From Pseudomonas sp. A-1 (GTDB taxonomy: Bacteria > Pseudomonadota > Gammaproteobacteria > Pseudomonadales > Pseudomonadaceae), in contig NZ_SSTC01000008.1 of the NCBI RefSeq assembly GCF_004801855.1, positions 1-64,000 of the forward strand: DNA of 64,000 nucleotides, written 5' to 3'. Shown piece after piece: positions 49,757-60,103 of the stretch. The notes beneath the pieces are model-generated. The model was not told the DNA's origin. It worked only from the letters and a program-made list of their open reading frames with translations, and did not search any database. A program made the translations under genes and the position numbers. How positions within the stretch are numbered: the stretch's first letter is position 1; every line of letters begins with the position of its first letter.

Positions 49757-51109
49757 ATGCGCCTCTCACCTAAGTGGGTCGGACTGCTGTTGGCAGCAGG
49801 GTTCAATCAGGTCTCGGCCATGACGCTCTCGGAAGCCATCCAGAGCACCATCGACAACCACCCGGAAATCCACGCCGCCAGCAACAGCCGCCTGGCTGCC
49901 GACGAGCAGCTCAAGGTCGCCAAGGGTGGCTACCTGCCGACCGTCGACATGCTGGCCAGCTACGGCCGCGAGCACACCGACAACCCGAGCACCCGCGCCT
50001 TCGGCGACCACAACACGGAAACCCTCAATGCACGCACCGCCGAGCTGCGCCTGCGGCAGATGCTGTTCGACGGCTTCAACACCCCCAACGAGGTCGCCCG
50101 CAGCGCGGCGGTAGTCGATTCGCGCGCCTACCGCCTGCTGGGTACCAGCGAGAGCCTGGCGCTGCGCACCGCGGAGGTGTACCTGGAGGTGCTCAAGCGC
50201 CGCGAGATGGTCGCCCTGGCCGAGAACAACCTGCAGGCGCACCGCCGCGTGCACGACCAGATCAGCATGCGCAGCCGCAGCGGCGTCGGCAGCAGCGCCG
50301 ACCGCGACCAGTCGCAGGCGCGTCTGGCCCTGGCCGAGAACAACCTGTACACCGAGCAGGTCAACCTGGCCGATGCCGAAGCCAACTTCTTCAGCGTCGT
50401 CGGCCGCATGCCCGACGAGCTGAGCGCTCCGACCTCGATCCGCGGCCAGCTGCCGGACAGCGTGGCCAGCGCCCGCGACCGCGTGATGAGCAACAACCCG
50501 CTGCTCAAGTCGGCCCAGGCCGACGTGCAGGCCGCCGAGAAGCAGTACGAGGCCGCCAAGTCGCGCTTCTACCCGCGCTTCGACGTGGAGCTCGCCGGCA
50601 ATGCCGACGACAATCGCCAGGGCGAGGAAGGCCACTACAACCGCTGGTATGCCGGCGTGACCATGAACTACAACCTGTTCAACGGCATGCGCGACAAGGC
50701 CCAGCTGCAATCCAGCGCGCACCAGATCAACGAGTCGATGGACATCCGCAACAACGCGTTGCGCCTGCTCAACGAGAACCTGATGCTGGCCTGGAACGCC
50801 ATGGAGAACGCCCGCCTGCAAACGCCGCAGGCACGCGAGTACGCCGAGTCCAGCGCACGGGTGCGCGAGGCCTACCAGCAGCAGTTCTCCCTCGGCCAGC
50901 GCACCCTGCTCGACCTGCTCGACAGCGAAAACGAGCTGTTCACCGCCAACCGCCGCTATACCGAAGTCCGCTACACCGAGGAATTCTCGATGTACCGCGT
51001 GATCGCCTCCATGGGCGAGCTGCTGCGCCAGCAGAACGTAGTCCCGCCGAGCGAGGCCGTGGCCATCAACGAGGTGCAGAGCCAGGCGCGCCTCCCCACC
51101 CTGAAGTAA
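49757..51109 (+). CDS. lapE: LapE, TolC-family outer-membrane channel of the adhesin secretion system
   Basis: The 450-residue protein is an outer-membrane efflux protein: signal peptide (MRLSPKWVGLLLAAGFNQVS), then two repeats of the OEP coiled-coil fold. MTLSEAIQSTIDNHPEIHAA and RFYPRFDVELAGNAD are typical of type I secretion TolC homologues. It forms the channel through which the LapA-like protein leaves. ATG 49757 has AGGAG upstream; an in-frame ATG at 49727 has none. First gene of the lapE-lapB-lapC operon. Confidence 0.93.
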   Translation: MRLSPKWVGLLLAAGFNQVSAMTLSEAIQSTIDNHPEIHAASNSRLAADEQLKVAKGGYLPTVDMLASYGREHTDNPSTRAFGDHNTETLNARTAELRLRQMLFDGFNTPNEVARSAAVVDSRAYRLLGTSESLALRTAEVYLEVLKRREMVALAENNLQAHRRVHDQISMRSRSGVGSSADRDQSQARLALAENNLYTEQVNLADAEANFFSVVGRMPDELSAPTSIRGQLPDSVASARDRVMSNNPLLKSAQADVQAAEKQYEAAKSRFYPRFDVELAGNADDNRQGEEGHYNRWYAGVTMNYNLFNGMRDKAQLQSSAHQINESMDIRNNALRLLNENLMLAWNAMENARLQTPQAREYAESSARVREAYQQQFSLGQRTLLDLLDSENELFTANRRYTEVRYTEEFSMYRVIASMGELLRQQNVVPPSEAVAINEVQSQARLPTLK

Positions 51110-51187
51110 GCCGGTGCCGGCGACCGGCAGCTGGCTGTCGGTCGCCCGTCTCGACAATCACTGGAAGTCGCCCGGGGGGCCACCACC

Positions 51188-53347
51188 ATGACCATCATGG
51201 AACGGGTCGGCAATGCCGAAGGTCCGCAGCACGATCACGACGACCCGCTGCTGGACGGACTGGCGATCCTCTGCAGGCTGCACGACCGACCGCTCAACCG
51301 CGCCAGCCTGCGCGCCGGCCTGCCGCTGCCCGGGCAGTGCCTGAACGCCGAACTGCTGCCCCGCGCCGCGGCCCGCGCCGGCCTGCAGGCCCGCCTGCTG
51401 CGCCGGCCGCTGGACGGCATCGCCGCACTCAACCTGCCGGTACTGCTGCTGCTGCGCGATGGCCGCAGCGCCGTGCTGCGCCAGTGGGGCGCGGACGGCC
51501 GGGCGCTGATCCTGCCCAGCGAAGCGGACGGCGGCGAGCAGTGGCTGGAGCGCGAGCAACTGGCCACCGACTACGCCGGCCTGGCGCTGTTCGCCCGCCC
51601 CCGCCACGAACTCGAGGAACTGCGCGAGCCGCTGGTTCCGCGGGTGCAGTCGTGGTTCCGCGATACCCTCAGGCTGTCGCGCTGGCTGTACACCGACGCC
51701 ATGTTCGCCAGCCTGCTTATCAACCTGCTCGGCCTGGCCGTGCCGCTGTTCGTCATGCAGACCTACGACCGGGTGGTGCCGAACCAGGCGCTGTCGACCC
51801 TGTGGGTGCTGACCGCCGGCCTGCTGCTCGCCACCCTGTTCGAGCTGCTGCTGCGCGTGCTGCGCTTCCGCCTGCTCGACATCGCCGGCAAGAAGACCGA
51901 CGTGGTGCTCTCCGCCACCCTGTTCGAACGCATCGCCGGCATGGCCATGAAGGCCCGCCCGGCCAGCATCGGCGGCTTCGCGCAGAGCATCCACGACTTC
52001 CAGGGCCTGCGCGAATTCCTCACCGCGGTGACCCTGACCAGCCTGATCGACCTGCCCTTCGCCCTGCTGATGCTGCTGGTGATCGGCCTGCTCGGCGGCC
52101 CTCTGGTGATCGTCCCGCTGCTCGCCTTCCCGCTCACCGCACTGTTCGCCTTCATCGTCCAGCGCCGTCTGCGCGATACCGTGCAGCGCAGCCTGACGCT
52201 GGGCGCCGAACGCCAGGCACTGCTGATCGAGACCCTCGGCGGTCTGGAAACCCTGAAGAGCTGCGGCGCCGAGGGCGAGCGCCAGCACCAGTGGGAGCAC
52301 ACCCACGGCGCCCTCACCCGCCTCGACGGCCACGCCCGCCTGCTCTCCGCGGTGGCGCTCAACGGCACCCTGTTCCTCCAGCAGCTCGCCGGACTGGCGC
52401 TGATCGTCGCCGGGGTGTACGCCATAGTCGCCGGCCAGCTCAGCGTCGGCGCGCTGGTCGCCTGCTACATGCTCAACGGCCGGATCATGGCGCCGCTCGG
52501 GCAGATCGCCAGCCTGATCACCCGCTACCAGCAGGCCCAGCTGACCATGAAGAGCACCGACGCGCTGATGGCCCTGCCGCAGGAGCGCGCCAGCCGCCAG
52601 CGGCCGCTGGAGCACACCCGCCTGCACGGTGCGCTGGAGCTGCGCCAGGTGAACTTCGCCTACCCGGAGCAGGGCCAGCCGGCCCTGCATGGCCTGTCGC
52701 TGCGCATCGCCGCCGGCGAGAAGGTCGGCATCATCGGCCGCAGCGGCTCGGGCAAGAGCACCCTGGCGCGCCTGCTGATGGGGTTCTACGCACCGGACGA
52801 GGGGCAGATCCTGTTCGACGGCCTCGACCAGCGCCAGATCGACGTGGCCGACCTGCGCCAGCAGATCGGCTACGTCGCCCACGATCTGCCGCTGCTCGCC
52901 GGCACCCTGCGCAGCAACCTGACCCTGGGCGCCCGCCACGTCAGCGACGAGCGCCTGCTCGAGGTCGCCGAGCTGACCGGCGCCGCCGACCTGGCCCGCC
53001 AGCATCCGCAGGGCTTCGAGCGTCCGGTGGGCGAGCGCGGCCAGCTGCTCTCGGCCGGCCAGCGCCAGGCGGTGCTGCTGGCCCGTGCCCTGCTGCTCGA
53101 TCCGCCGATCCTGCTGCTCGACGAACCCACCAGCTCGATGGACAACGCCAGCGAGGAAGCGCTGCGCGCCCGCCTGCGCGACTGCTGTCGCGACAAGACC
53201 CTGCTGCTGGTCACTCACCGGCCGGCCATGCTCGGCCTGGTCGACCGCCTGATCGTGCTCGACGGCGGCCGGCTGGTCGCCGACGGCCCGCGCGATGCGG
53301 TCATCGAAGCCTTGCGCAAGGGCCGCGTCGGCCCGCTGACGGTTTGA
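51188..53347 (+). CDS. lapB: LapB, type I secretion ATP-binding exporter
   Basis: The 719-residue protein has an N-terminal C39-like domain (about 150 residues) without the catalytic cysteine, a six-helix ABC transmembrane domain (LLINLLGLAVPLFVMQTYD and further), and an ABC ATPase. The ATPase has Walker A GRSGSGKST, a signature region LLSAGQRQAVLLARALL and Walker B PPILLLDEPTSSMD. The C39-like fold without protease activity fits exporters of RTX adhesins. It is 78 bases after lapE and 10 before lapC. Confidence 0.93.
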   Translation: MTIMERVGNAEGPQHDHDDPLLDGLAILCRLHDRPLNRASLRAGLPLPGQCLNAELLPRAAARAGLQARLLRRPLDGIAALNLPVLLLLRDGRSAVLRQWGADGRALILPSEADGGEQWLEREQLATDYAGLALFARPRHELEELREPLVPRVQSWFRDTLRLSRWLYTDAMFASLLINLLGLAVPLFVMQTYDRVVPNQALSTLWVLTAGLLLATLFELLLRVLRFRLLDIAGKKTDVVLSATLFERIAGMAMKARPASIGGFAQSIHDFQGLREFLTAVTLTSLIDLPFALLMLLVIGLLGGPLVIVPLLAFPLTALFAFIVQRRLRDTVQRSLTLGAERQALLIETLGGLETLKSCGAEGERQHQWEHTHGALTRLDGHARLLSAVALNGTLFLQQLAGLALIVAGVYAIVAGQLSVGALVACYMLNGRIMAPLGQIASLITRYQQAQLTMKSTDALMALPQERASRQRPLEHTRLHGALELRQVNFAYPEQGQPALHGLSLRIAAGEKVGIIGRSGSGKSTLARLLMGFYAPDEGQILFDGLDQRQIDVADLRQQIGYVAHDLPLLAGTLRSNLTLGARHVSDERLLEVAELTGAADLARQHPQGFERPVGERGQLLSAGQRQAVLLARALLLDPPILLLDEPTSSMDNASEEALRARLRDCCRDKTLLLVTHRPAMLGLVDRLIVLDGGRLVADGPRDAVIEALRKGRVGPLTV

Positions 53348-53357
53348 GGAGGCGCCC

Positions 53358-54680
53358 ATGCACCTGTCGCGGATGGCCGAACCGGCCTTCATGCCCGAAG
53401 TCCAGGGCGCCCTGAGCGAAGACGCCAGCGCCCTGACCCGCCTGACCGTGTGGCTGATCGGCGGCCTGCTGCTGGCCGCCCTGGTCTGGGCGCACTTCGC
53501 CGTGCTCGACGAGGTCACCACCGGCGAGGGCAAGGCGATCCCCTCCAGCAAGGTGCAGACCATCCAGAATCTGGAGGGCGGCATAGTCGCCGAGATCTTC
53601 GTGCGCGAAGGTCAGGTGGTGGACAAGGGCGATCGCCTGCTGCGCCTGGACGACACCCGCTTCGTCTCCAACATGGGCGAGACCGAGGCCGACCGTCTGG
53701 CCCTGCTCGCCCGCGTCGAACGCCTCGGCGCCGAGGCCGAGGGCCGCGAGCTGCAGCTGCCGGCGGAAATCGCCGAGGGCGCGCCCGGTCTGGCCGCCGA
53801 CGAGCTGGCGCTGTTCCGCTCGCGTCAGCAGGGGCTGGCCAGCGAGGTGACCATCCTCAACGAGCAGTTGCGGCAGAAGACCCAGGAGCTGGCCGAGTTC
53901 CGCGCCAAGGCGCAGCAGTACCGCGCCAGCCTGGGGCTGATCCAGAGCGAGCTGCAGATGTCCGAGCCGCTGGTCAAGAGCGGCGCCATCTCCCAGGTCG
54001 AGATCCTGCGCCTGCGCCGCAGTGCGGTGGAGATCCGCGGCGCGCTGGAGGCCACCAACCTGGCCATCCCGCGCGCCGAGGCCGCGGCCAAGGAGGTCGA
54101 GGGCAAGATCACCGACGCGCAGCTGAAATTCCGCACCGCGGCGCTCAAGGAACTCAACGAGGCGCGTACCGAGCTGAGCAAGATCACCGCCAGCAGCGCC
54201 GCCATCGAGGACCGGGTCAACCGCACCGGGGTGGTGTCGCCGGTGCACGGCATCGTCAAGCAGCTCAAGGTCAACACCATCGGCGGCGTGGTGCAGCCGG
54301 GCAGCGATCTGCTGGAAATCGTGCCGCTGGAGGACAGCCTGCTGATCGAGGCGCGCATCCGCCCGCAGGACGTGGCCTTCCTTCATCCGGGGCAGGAGGC
54401 GATGGTCAAGTTCACCGCCTATGACTACACCATCTACGGCGGCCTCAAGGCCCGCCTGGAGATGATCGGCGCCGACACCATCGCCGACGAGGACGGCAAC
54501 AGCTTCTACCCCATCCAGTTGCGCACCGAGAGAAGCCACCTGGGCAGCGCCGAAAAACCGTTGCTGATCATCCCCGGCATGGTCGCCAACGTCGACATCA
54601 TCACCGGGCAGAAGAGCGTGCTCGACTACCTGCTCAAGCCGGTGCTCAAGGCGCGCGCCGAGGCGCTGCGCGAACGCTGA
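53358..54680 (+). CDS. lapC: LapC, HlyD-family membrane fusion protein
   Basis: The 440-residue protein has one transmembrane segment near 35-55 (LTVWLIGGLLLAALVWAHFA), then a biotinyl-like domain (AKAIPSSKVQTIQNLEGGIV-like), a long coiled coil, and the HlyD C-terminal beta domain (RTGVVSPVHGIVKQLKVNTI). It bridges LapB and LapE. GGAGG precedes the ATG at 53358. Its 3' end is 6 bases from the convergent tapT gene. Confidence 0.93.
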   Translation: MHLSRMAEPAFMPEVQGALSEDASALTRLTVWLIGGLLLAALVWAHFAVLDEVTTGEGKAIPSSKVQTIQNLEGGIVAEIFVREGQVVDKGDRLLRLDDTRFVSNMGETEADRLALLARVERLGAEAEGRELQLPAEIAEGAPGLAADELALFRSRQQGLASEVTILNEQLRQKTQELAEFRAKAQQYRASLGLIQSELQMSEPLVKSGAISQVEILRLRRSAVEIRGALEATNLAIPRAEAAAKEVEGKITDAQLKFRTAALKELNEARTELSKITASSAAIEDRVNRTGVVSPVHGIVKQLKVNTIGGVVQPGSDLLEIVPLEDSLLIEARIRPQDVAFLHPGQEAMVKFTAYDYTIYGGLKARLEMIGADTIADEDGNSFYPIQLRTERSHLGSAEKPLLIIPGMVANVDIITGQKSVLDYLLKPVLKARAEALRER

Positions 54681-54686
54681 CGCCCG

Positions 54687-55283
54687 TCACTTGCGCAGGT
54701 GGTTGCGCCGGTAGGTGTCCTCGCCCATGGCGGCGATCTGCGCATCGATCAGCGCCTCGAACGGGCGCAGCAGGGCGTCGAAGCGCCCCGCCCCTTCCAG
54801 CGCGTTCAGGCAGTGCACGATGGCCTCGACGGTGGACAGCGCGCCCGGCCCCGGCGCCTTGCGCAACCGGTAGCGGCTGACCAGGCCGTCCGGCAGGCTC
54901 AACCGCGGCAGCGCCGCCAGCCAGGGATTGCAGTGCAGGATGCGCCGCGCCTTGCGCCAGGTGCCGTCCGGCACGATCAGCAGCCGCTCGCCGGCACCCG
55001 CCGCCGTATCCAGCCCGTCGACGCAGCGCGCGCCCTCGCCGGGAAACAGCAGCCAGGCCTCGGCGCCGGCCAGTTCGCTCTCCAGTTCGGCAAAGCGCTC
55101 GCCGACGCGCAGCTCGGCATTGCTCAGGCCGAAGGCGGCCAGCCGCGCGGTGTTCAGCGCATGGCGCACCTCGTCCGGGTGCTGCAGGATCAGCACCCGG
55201 GTACGGTTGTCGAGATGGGGGATCAGCGGGCACAGGCAATGGCTCTGCGGCCGCAGGCAGCGGGGGCATCGGTCTCGGGACAT
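54687..55283 (-). CDS. tapT: tRNA-uridine aminocarboxypropyltransferase TapT (DTW domain)
   Basis: The 198-residue protein has a zinc ribbon with CPRCLRPQSHCLCP, then the DTW-domain motifs LILQHPDEVRHALNTAR, LIVPDGTWRKAR (the DGTW variant of DTW) and LSTVEAIVHCL. This family makes 3-(3-amino-3-carboxypropyl)uridine (acp3U) in tRNA. ATG at 55283. Convergent with lapC. Confidence 0.88.
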   Translation of the reverse strand: MSRDRCPRCLRPQSHCLCPLIPHLDNRTRVLILQHPDEVRHALNTARLAAFGLSNAELRVGERFAELESELAGAEAWLLFPGEGARCVDGLDTAAGAGERLLIVPDGTWRKARRILHCNPWLAALPRLSLPDGLVSRYRLRKAPGPGALSTVEAIVHCLNALEGAGRFDALLRPFEALIDAQIAAMGEDTYRRNHLRK

Positions 55284-55311
55284 GCGCGCATTGTCGCACG
55301 CCCCGCCGCGC

Positions 55312-56256
55312 TCAGCCCAGCGGCTGGCGCGCCGGCTCGCGACCCAGCACGCGGCGCCACCAGCCGTCGGCGCTGACCATGCTGATCCCCAGCAGCACCA
55401 GCACTCCGCCGCCGACGAAGAAGGCGTCGATACCCTCGTCGAGCAGCCAGACACCGAACAGCACGCCGAACAACGGGGTCATGAAGGAGAACACCCCCAG
55501 GCGCGAGGCCAGGTAGCGGCGCAGCAGCCAGAACCAGGTGAGGAAGGCGACGAAGGACACCAGCACGCTCTGGTACAGCAGGCTGCCCCACACCACCGGG
55601 GTGAAACGCGCGCCGTCCACATGGCCAGCGAGCCAGGCCAGCGGGATCAGCAGCAGGGCCGCGCAGAGCAGCTGGTAGAGCAGGGTCTTGGCCGGCGCTG
55701 CCCGCGCTAGGCTGGTGCAGCGCACCACCACCGTGGTCAGCCCCCAGAACAGTCCGGCCAGCAGCCCCAGGGCGTCGCCCAGCAGCATCCCGCGGGAGAT
55801 GCCCTGCTGCAGGGCGCCGGCGCCGAAGGCGATCACGATGCCGGCGAAGGCCAGGCCGATGCCCAGCCACTGCAGGCGACGCAGCCGCTCGCTGGGCAGG
55901 GTGAGATGCAGGCCGAGGGCGGCGAAGATGGGCGCGGTGTACAGCAGCACCACCATGTGCGAGGCGCTGGTGAAGCGCAGTCCCTCGGCGACGAACAGGA
56001 ACTCCAGGGCGAACAGCATCCCGGCCAGCAGACCGGGGCCCAGGGTGCCGTCGCCGAGGGCGAGGGGCTGGCGCCTGGCGAGCATGAGCAGGGACACCAG
56101 CACGGCGGCTACCAGGGAACGCAGGCCGATCTGCAGCACCGGCGCCATGTCCGGCGCGGCCAGCTTGATCGCCACCTGCTGCAGTCCCCAGATGCAGCAC
56201 AGCACCACCATCAACTGGATGGCCAGGCCGTCCAGCCCCTGTCGCGTATCCGACAT
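55312..56256 (-). CDS. EamA/DMT-family transporter
   Basis: The 314-residue protein has ten hydrophobic segments in two EamA repeats. The first repeat starts MVVLCCIWGLQQVAIKLAAP, and the second ends LGVFSFMTPLFGVLFGVWLL-LDEGI, typical of the drug/metabolite transporter superfamily. Substrate unknown. It shares the family but little sequence with the DMT gene at 29925. It lies 28 bases upstream of the tapT start on the same strand, so the two may be co-transcribed. Confidence 0.88.
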   Translation of the reverse strand: MSDTRQGLDGLAIQLMVVLCCIWGLQQVAIKLAAPDMAPVLQIGLRSLVAAVLVSLLMLARRQPLALGDGTLGPGLLAGMLFALEFLFVAEGLRFTSASHMVVLLYTAPIFAALGLHLTLPSERLRRLQWLGIGLAFAGIVIAFGAGALQQGISRGMLLGDALGLLAGLFWGLTTVVVRCTSLARAAPAKTLLYQLLCAALLLIPLAWLAGHVDGARFTPVVWGSLLYQSVLVSFVAFLTWFWLLRRYLASRLGVFSFMTPLFGVLFGVWLLDEGIDAFFVGGGVLVLLGISMVSADGWWRRVLGREPARQPLG

Positions 56257-56338
56257 CTCTTCACTCCCGAAAAAACGAAACGGCCCGCGTCGACGTGCGC
56301 GGGCCCGGTCTGAGCGGAATCCTGGCCATTGCCTGCAT

Positions 56339-57520
56339 TCAGTTGGCGGCCAGAAAGCGCATGCCCTCCTCCAGGCCGGCCGGGGTGAGCGGGTACATGC
56401 GCTCCTGCACCAGCTCGCGGACCAGCGCCGTGGAAGTGCTGTACTTCCAGGCGTCCTGCGGGTAGGGGTTGATCCAGATGAGCTTCCTGTAGGTGTCCAT
56501 GAAGCGCTGCATCCACACGAAGCCCGGTTCCTCGTTCCAGTGCTCGACGCTGCCGCCGGCATGGGTGATCTCGTAGGGGCCCATGGAAGCGTCGCCGACG
56601 AACACCACCTTGTAGTCCGGGCCGTACTTGTGCAGCAGGTCGTGGGTGGCGATGCGCTCGCCGTGGCGGCGCTGGTTGTCCTTCCACACCGACTCGTAGA
56701 CGAAGTTGTGGAAATAGAAGTGCTCGAGGTGCTTGAACTCGCTGCGGCAGGCGGAGAACAGCTCCTCGCACACCTTGACGTGGGCGTCCATCGAGCCGCC
56801 GATGTCGAGCAGCAGCAGGAGCTTCACCGCATTGCGCCGCTCGGGGCGCATGCGGATGTTGAGCAGACCGGCATCGCGCGCGGTGTGCTCGATGGTGCCG
56901 TCGAGATCGAACTCCTCGGCCGCGCCCTCGCGGGCGAACCTGCGCAGGCGGCGCAGGGCCAGCTGGATGTTGCGCGAGCCGAGTTCCATCTGGTCGTCGA
57001 GGTTGCGGTACTGGCGCTGCTCCCAGACCTTGGCCGCCCGCCCCTGGCGCTCGCCGGCGTCGCCGACGCGGATGCCCTCGGGATGATAGCCGCCCGAGCC
57101 GAACGGGCTGGTGCCGCCGGTGCCGATCCACTTGTTGCCGCCGGCATGGCGCTCCTTCTGCTCGGCCAGGCGCTGCCTGAACGCCTCGAGCAGCGCATCG
57201 AGGCCGCCCAGGCTCTTCAGCTGCGCCTTGTCCTCCGGGCTCAGGAAACGCTCGAACTCCTTGCGCAGCCAGTCCTCGGGGATCAGCGCCTGCAGCGCCG
57301 CGTCGAGGTCGGCGAGGCCCTGGAAGTAGGCGGCGAAGGCGCGGTCGAACTTGTCGAAATGCCGCTCGTCCTTCACCAGGGTGGTACGCGCCAGGAAGTA
57401 GAAGGCGTCCAGATCGGCGAACACCACCTGGCGCTGCAGCGCCTCGAGCAGGTCGAGCAGCTCGCGCAGCGACACCGGCACCTTCGCCGCGCGCAGCTCG
57501 TTGAACAGGTTGAGCAGCAT
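56339..57520 (-). CDS. VWA-domain (CoxE-like) protein, partner of a MoxR ATPase
   Basis: The 393-residue protein has an N-terminal helical domain (LRELLDLLEALQRQVVFADL) and a C-terminal VWA-like domain with LLLLDIGGSMDAHVKVCEEL, where the MIDAS motif reads DIGGS, as in the CoxE-like group. It follows a MoxR-family AAA+ ATPase gene by 84 bases on the same strand. Such MoxR/VWA pairs act as chaperone-like complexes that insert cofactors or activate enzymes. The partner enzyme here is unknown. Confidence 0.88.
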   Translation of the reverse strand: MLLNLFNELRAAKVPVSLRELLDLLEALQRQVVFADLDAFYFLARTTLVKDERHFDKFDRAFAAYFQGLADLDAALQALIPEDWLRKEFERFLSPEDKAQLKSLGGLDALLEAFRQRLAEQKERHAGGNKWIGTGGTSPFGSGGYHPEGIRVGDAGERQGRAAKVWEQRQYRNLDDQMELGSRNIQLALRRLRRFAREGAAEEFDLDGTIEHTARDAGLLNIRMRPERRNAVKLLLLLDIGGSMDAHVKVCEELFSACRSEFKHLEHFYFHNFVYESVWKDNQRRHGERIATHDLLHKYGPDYKVVFVGDASMGPYEITHAGGSVEHWNEEPGFVWMQRFMDTYRKLIWINPYPQDAWKYSTSTALVRELVQERMYPLTPAGLEEGMRFLAAN

Positions 57521-57546
57521 TTCTATGCCCCCGGAGAAAACCGTAG

Positions 57547-57574
57547 GGTGGGCAACCGCGCAGCGTTGCCCACC
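57547..57574. repeat. REP-like palindromic element
   Basis: GGTGGGCAAC and GTTGCCCACC form a perfect 10-bp stem with an 8-base loop in the gap between the MoxR and VWA genes. The surrounding GTAGGGTGGGCAAC word is common as an interspersed repeat in pseudomonad genomes; the single copy here cannot prove it. Confidence 0.6.
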
Positions 57575-57604
57575 GGTGAAAAACCGCGTTGCGGGCTTTC
57601 CACA

Positions 57605-58450
57605 CTACCGCCCGGCACGGCGGCTCATGAACGCCAGGCGCTCGAGCAGCATCACGTCCTGTTCGTTCTTCACCAGCGCACCGGCCAGCGGCGGGATGGC
57701 CTTGGTCGGATCGCGCTCGCGCAGCACCGCCTCACCGATCTGGTCGGCCATCAGCAGCTTGAGCCAGTCGACCAGCTCCGAGGTCGACGGTTTCTTCTTC
57801 AGCCCCGGCACCTTGCGGATGTCGAAGAAGATCTCCAGCGCCTCCTGCACCAGCTCCTGGCGGATGCCGGGGAAGTGCACGTCGACGATCTTCTGCAGGG
57901 TGGCACGGTCGGGGAAGGCGATGTAGTGGAAGAAGCAGCGGCGCAGGAAGGCGTCCGGCAGCTCCTTCTCGTTGTTGGAGGTGATGATGATGATCGGCCG
58001 CTGCGTCGCCCGGATCGTCTCGCCGGTCTCGTAGACGAAGAACTCCATGCGGTCGAGTTCCTGCAGCAGGTCGTTGGGGAACTCGATGTCGGCCTTGTCG
58101 ATCTCGTCGATCAGCAGCACCACCCGCTCGCCGGCTTCGAAGGCCTCCCACAGCTTGCCCTTCCTGATGTAGTTGCGCACGTCGTGGACCTTGTCCACGC
58201 CCAACTGCGAATCGCGCAGGCGGCTCACCGCGTCGTACTCGTAGAGTCCCTGGTGGGCCTTGGTGGTCGACTTGATGTGCCAGGTGATCAGCCGGGTGCC
58301 CAGCGCCTCGGCCAGCTGCTCGGCGAGCAGGGTCTTGCCGGTGCCCGGCTCGCCCTTGACCAGCAGCGGGCGCTGCAGGGTGATGGCGGCGTTGACCGCC
58401 AGCTTGAGGTCGTCGGTGGCGACGTAGGAAGCGGTGCCTTCGAACTTCAT
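57605..58450 (-). CDS. MoxR-family AAA+ ATPase
   Basis: The 281-residue protein has Walker A GEPGTGKT in [20 protein letters not shown], Walker [13 protein letters not shown], sensor 1 [20 protein letters not shown] with the arginine finger, and the MoxR-type C-terminal region. It is the ATPase of a MoxR/VWA pair. The start at 58450 ([19 protein letters not shown]) is used; a longer frame upstream has no ribosome-binding site. It is divergent from cysK, 193 bases away. Confidence 0.92.
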   Translation of the reverse strand: MKFEGTASYVATDDLKLAVNAAITLQRPLLVKGEPGTGKTLLAEQLAEALGTRLITWHIKSTTKAHQGLYEYDAVSRLRDSQLGVDKVHDVRNYIRKGKLWEAFEAGERVVLLIDEIDKADIEFPNDLLQELDRMEFFVYETGETIRATQRPIIIITSNNEKELPDAFLRRCFFHYIAFPDRATLQKIVDVHFPGIRQELVQEALEIFFDIRKVPGLKKKPSTSELVDWLKLLMADQIGEAVLRERDPTKAIPPLAGALVKNEQDVMLLERLAFMSRRAGR

Positions 58451-58643
58451 CGGAAATGTCTCTCGTGAGATGCGCGGCCGGCCCTGCGGCGGCCAATTCC
58501 CGACTATAGCGCGAGGGAAAGCAGCCTGTGAACGCCGCAGTGCCCAGGACTGGTGCAGGCGTGCGCCTGGCGCCGCTGGACGCCTCCTCGGCGACGGCAT
58601 AGGCTGTTGCGGTTCAGCTTTCCATCGGAGGAGAAGGCCCGAC

Positions 58644-59618
<975 letters not shown>

Positions 59619-59632
59619 GGCGTCACGAGCAG

Positions 59633-59656
59633 CCGGCCGCGATTTGTCGCGGCCGG
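59633..59656. other. Hairpin after cysK
   Basis: CCGGCCGCGA and TCGCGGCCGG form a perfect 10-bp stem with loop TTTG, 15 bases after cysK. The tail is ACAAAAAA rather than T-rich, so it is not a canonical intrinsic terminator for cysK. Confidence 0.45.
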
Positions 59657-59833
59657 ACAAAAAAGTGTTTGCCATGCCGGACGGGAACGGGCAAAGTGAA
59701 GTCGTTGGTCAAGGCGGAATACGTCAGCTGTAAACGCACTGAATCAGTACGTCAGTCCGTCATTCTCGACATCTTGATTCCACACCCAGGGACTCCGGTC
59801 CAGCAACAAATCAACACCTAGGAATTGCACGAA

Positions 59834-60040
59834 ATGGCAACTGGCACTGTTAAGTGGTTCAACGACACCAAAGGTTTCGGTTTCATCAAGCCGGACGACG
59901 GTGGTGACGATCTGTTCGCCCACTTCTCCGAAATCCGCGCTCAGGGCTTCAAGACCCTGGCCGAGAACCAGAAAGTGTCCTTCGACGTGACCACCGGTCC
60001 GAAGGGCAAGCAAGCTTCCAACATCCAGGTCATCGGCTGA
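59834..60040 (+). CDS. Cold-shock protein of the CspA family
   Basis: The 68-residue protein has both RNA-binding motifs, KGFGFIKPD (RNP1) and DLFAHFSEI (RNP2), in an OB fold: [20 protein letters not shown]. It is a single-stranded nucleic-acid chaperone. A leader of up to 177 bases lies between the cysK hairpin and the ATG and has no clear promoter by eye; long leaders often regulate csp genes. The start is the ATG at 59834, preceded by AGGA. An upstream in-frame ATG at 59825 is less likely. Confidence 0.93.
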   Translation: MATGTVKWFNDTKGFGFIKPDDGGDDLFAHFSEIRAQGFKTLAENQKVSFDVTTGPKGKQASNIQVIG

Positions 60041-60058
60041 TCCGCTGATCCAGATGTG

Positions 60059-60089
60059 AAAAACCCGGCTCTCGAGCCGGGTTTTTTTG
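60059..60089 (+). terminator. Rho-independent terminator of the cold-shock gene
   Basis: AACCCGGCTC and GAGCCGGGTT form a perfect stem, preceded by A residues and followed by TTTTT. It lies 19 bases after the stop and also serves the convergent gene's 3' side. Confidence 0.9.
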
Positions 60090-60103
60090 TGCCTGCGATT
60101 CGC

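Noticed and set aside
59633-59660. Intrinsic terminator of cysK
   Set aside because: The stem is strong, but the following tract is A-rich, not T-rich, on the plus strand. Kept as a hairpin only.
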